Shown here: in pieces, positions 15,814 through 16,805 of the stretch
How the letters are laid out: each line of letters opens with the position of its first letter
Position numbering within the stretch: the stretch's first letter is position 1
DNA from: CAZXEJ01 sp964639895
Lineage (GTDB): Bacteria > Desulfobacterota_D > UBA1144 > Nemesobacterales > JADFKM01
Direction of reading: 5' to 3'
NCBI GenBank assembly: GCA_964639895.1
Contig: CAZXEJ010000047.1
Span: 1-16,805, forward strand
DNA: 16,805 nt
Made by a program: the position numbers and the translations under genes
Notes under the pieces: model-generated
Told to the model about the DNA's origin: nothing
What the model saw: the letters and a program-made list of their open reading frames with translations, nothing else
The model's database searches: none

Positions 15814-16054
15814 TTTCCTTTATCATGCCGAGTTCCCGCCTTACGGCCTGCTCGATGTAGCGCTTGTCGCTCTTTAGCAATCTGATCTTTTCTCTGAGGG
15901 CCGCATTCTCCGCCTCGAGCTCGCTCACCTTGAACCTTATTCGCTCGTTCTCCTCGCTCAGCACGTAGAGGCGCGACAGCTCGCGCACGAAAATGAACAC
16001 CACCAGCAGACACACCGTGAGGATGAGGATGTTCCTTGCAATCGCCCTGCTCAT
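15785..16054 (-). CDS. ftsB: FtsB/DivIC-family septum formation initiator protein
   Basis: This is a small (89 aa) bitopic cell-division protein. A short cytoplasmic start (MSRAIARN) is followed by one membrane helix at about 8-24, then a heptad-rich coiled coil at about 30-66 (LSEENERIRFKVSELEAENA), and the family C-terminal signature YIEQAVRRELGMIKENEKVYRF. Known FtsB forms a complex with FtsL and FtsQ that helps activate septal peptidoglycan synthesis. FtsL and FtsQ are not in the window. Its ATG lies 2 bp after the stop of the upstream metallo-hydrolase gene, so translation is likely coupled. Its last 29 bp overlap the diguanylate cyclase start. The family call is strong for such a short protein; whether it is the true FtsB orthologue rather than a paralogue is open. 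Confidence 0.88.
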   Translation of the reverse strand: MSRAIARNILILTVCLLVVFIFVRELSRLYVLSEENERIRFKVSELEAENAALREKIRLLKSDKRYIEQAVRRELGMIKENEKVYRFEK

Positions 16055-16056
16055 GG

Positions 16057-16701
16057 TCAGTAGATGAGTCCCCCTCCTACGATGAACGGGTTGGTGCGCT
16101 TCTCCCGCTCGACGGTCGTCACAGGGCCGTGGCCGGAGTAGATGCGATAGTGGTCTGGCAGGGTGAGTATCTTTGTCCGTATCGAGTGCAGCAGCTCCTC
16201 CATCGAGCTTCCGCCCGTCAGATCCACCCGGCCCACGCTTCCCGCAAACAGCGTGTCGCCGTCGAATACGTGGCCGTCGAAAACCAGCACTATGTGGCCC
16301 GGCGTATGGCCCGGCGTGTGCAGCACTTCGGCACGGTACTTGCCCACCTCGATGACGTCCCCTTCCTCGACGAACTGGTCGACCTCGGGGATCTTCGTAC
16401 CCGAGAACTCAGGAAAACGGCGGATCGCGTTCGGGATGTCCTGCAGCACGGGCAGCTCGGCCCTGTGGAGCAGGAACCGCGCCCCCAGCGCCTGCTTGGC
16501 GTCTTCGACGCCGGAGACGTGGTCTATGTGGGCGTGGGTGTTGACGATCCGGTCGACCTTGAGCCCCTCGGCCCTTATGATGTCCACGGCCTCGCTCCAC
16601 TGTGCTCCGGGATCGATGAGGATGGCTTCACCGCTGTCCTCATCACCCACGATGTAGCAGTTTGTAAAGAACGAGCCTCCTACAATGAGCTTTATTATCA
16701 T
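16057..16701 (-). CDS. Metallo-beta-lactamase-fold hydrolase, glyoxalase-II-like
   Basis: This 214-aa cytosolic hydrolase belongs to the glyoxalase II-like branch of the metallo-beta-lactamase superfamily. The dinuclear metal site is complete: THAHIDH at 55-61 (His56, His58, Asp60, His61), His132 in HTPGHTPGH, Asp149 in FDGDTLF, and a late His in YSGHGPVT. It lacks the long C-terminal substrate domain of classical glutathione-dependent glyoxalase II, so it resembles the short YcbL type. Its substrate (a thioester or other) cannot be told from sequence. ATG 16701 has GAGGAGT about 10 nt upstream, overlapping the stop of the preceding partial gene. It is followed immediately by the FtsB-like gene. 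The family is certain; specific activity is unknown. Confidence 0.93.
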   Translation of the reverse strand: MIIKLIVGGSFFTNCYIVGDEDSGEAILIDPGAQWSEAVDIIRAEGLKVDRIVNTHAHIDHVSGVEDAKQALGARFLLHRAELPVLQDIPNAIRRFPEFSGTKIPEVDQFVEEGDVIEVGKYRAEVLHTPGHTPGHIVLVFDGHVFDGDTLFAGSVGRVDLTGGSSMEELLHSIRTKILTLPDHYRIYSGHGPVTTVEREKRTNPFIVGGGLIY

Positions 16702-16716
16702 TTCGCTAAGACTCCT

Positions 16717-16803
16717 CTACGCCTCCCCCCCGTACTGCACCTCCACCGCCACCCTCGCCTCACTCCCCCACCCTTCGTCCGCCACTACGTGCGCTTTCTG
16801 CGG
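16717..16803 (-). CDS. 3' end of an unidentified gene entering from the right edge
   Basis: The last 87 bases on the minus strand hold 28 sense codons and a TAG (16719-16717). Third positions are almost all G or C, as in the real genes here, while the other two minus frames stop early. The visible tail reads KAHVVADEGWG then SEARVAVEVQYGGEA. I do not recognise it. Its stop lies 15 bp before the metallo-hydrolase ATG and overlaps that gene's Shine-Dalgarno, so it is probably the preceding operon gene. It is too short for a firm call. Confidence 0.45.
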   Translation of the reverse strand, partial: PQKAHVVADEGWGSEARVAVEVQYGGEA

Positions 16804-16805
16804 CC

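Overview
This window reads as chromosome from a very GC-rich Gram-negative bacterium. It looks most like a Deltaproteobacteria/Desulfobacterota-type lineage, but that placement is an inference from gene content and style, not from a marker gene. A TonB-family protein, a PBP4-type peptidase and an FtsB-like protein point to a Gram-negative envelope. Reading frames are tightly packed, with ATGA-type overlaps. Codon use is GC3-rich, except that AUA is unusually common for Ile. I see no rRNA, tRNA, CRISPR array, insertion sequence, prophage or origin. Composition is even throughout, so nothing looks recently acquired. This is mostly a housekeeping region.

Left part (1-3080, plus strand): a likely promoter leads into guaA (GMP synthase). 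It is followed after 67 bp by a protein made almost wholly of about ten 40-residue TPR repeats, with a perfect Shine-Dalgarno.

Centre-left (3113-8098, minus strand): one compact operon reads leftwards from a consensus promoter near 8300. Its order is thiL (thiamine-monophosphate kinase), two tandem HlyC/CorC-type CBS-domain membrane proteins, a TonB-family protein, and a small unknown gene that carries an apparent one-base deletion.

Centre (8099-8385): a 287-bp divergent control region. Two near-consensus sigma70-type promoters stand back to back, one for the thiL operon and one for polA. The thiL promoter has a 12-bp perfect palindrome in its spacer and a GC-rich, potentially structured leader of about 185 nt. 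The polA promoter sits so close to the ATG that the mRNA should be almost leaderless.

Centre-right (8386-12632, plus strand): polA (DNA polymerase I) and then dacB (PBP4-type D-Ala-D-Ala carboxypeptidase/endopeptidase).

Right part (12679-16805, minus strand): an operon that enters from beyond the right edge. It holds the 3' end of an unidentified gene, a glyoxalase-II-like metallo-beta-lactamase-fold hydrolase, an FtsB/DivIC-family division protein, a membrane GAF-GAF-GGDEF diguanylate cyclase, and rsmA (16S rRNA dimethyladenosine transferase).

The most notable points are the divergent promoter region with its palindrome and leader, the predicted leaderless polA transcript, an Asp-to-Glu change at a proofreading metal ligand in Pol I, the frameshifted small gene, and the cyclase whose start overlaps the FtsB-like gene. 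I found no clear sign of an undescribed multi-gene system.
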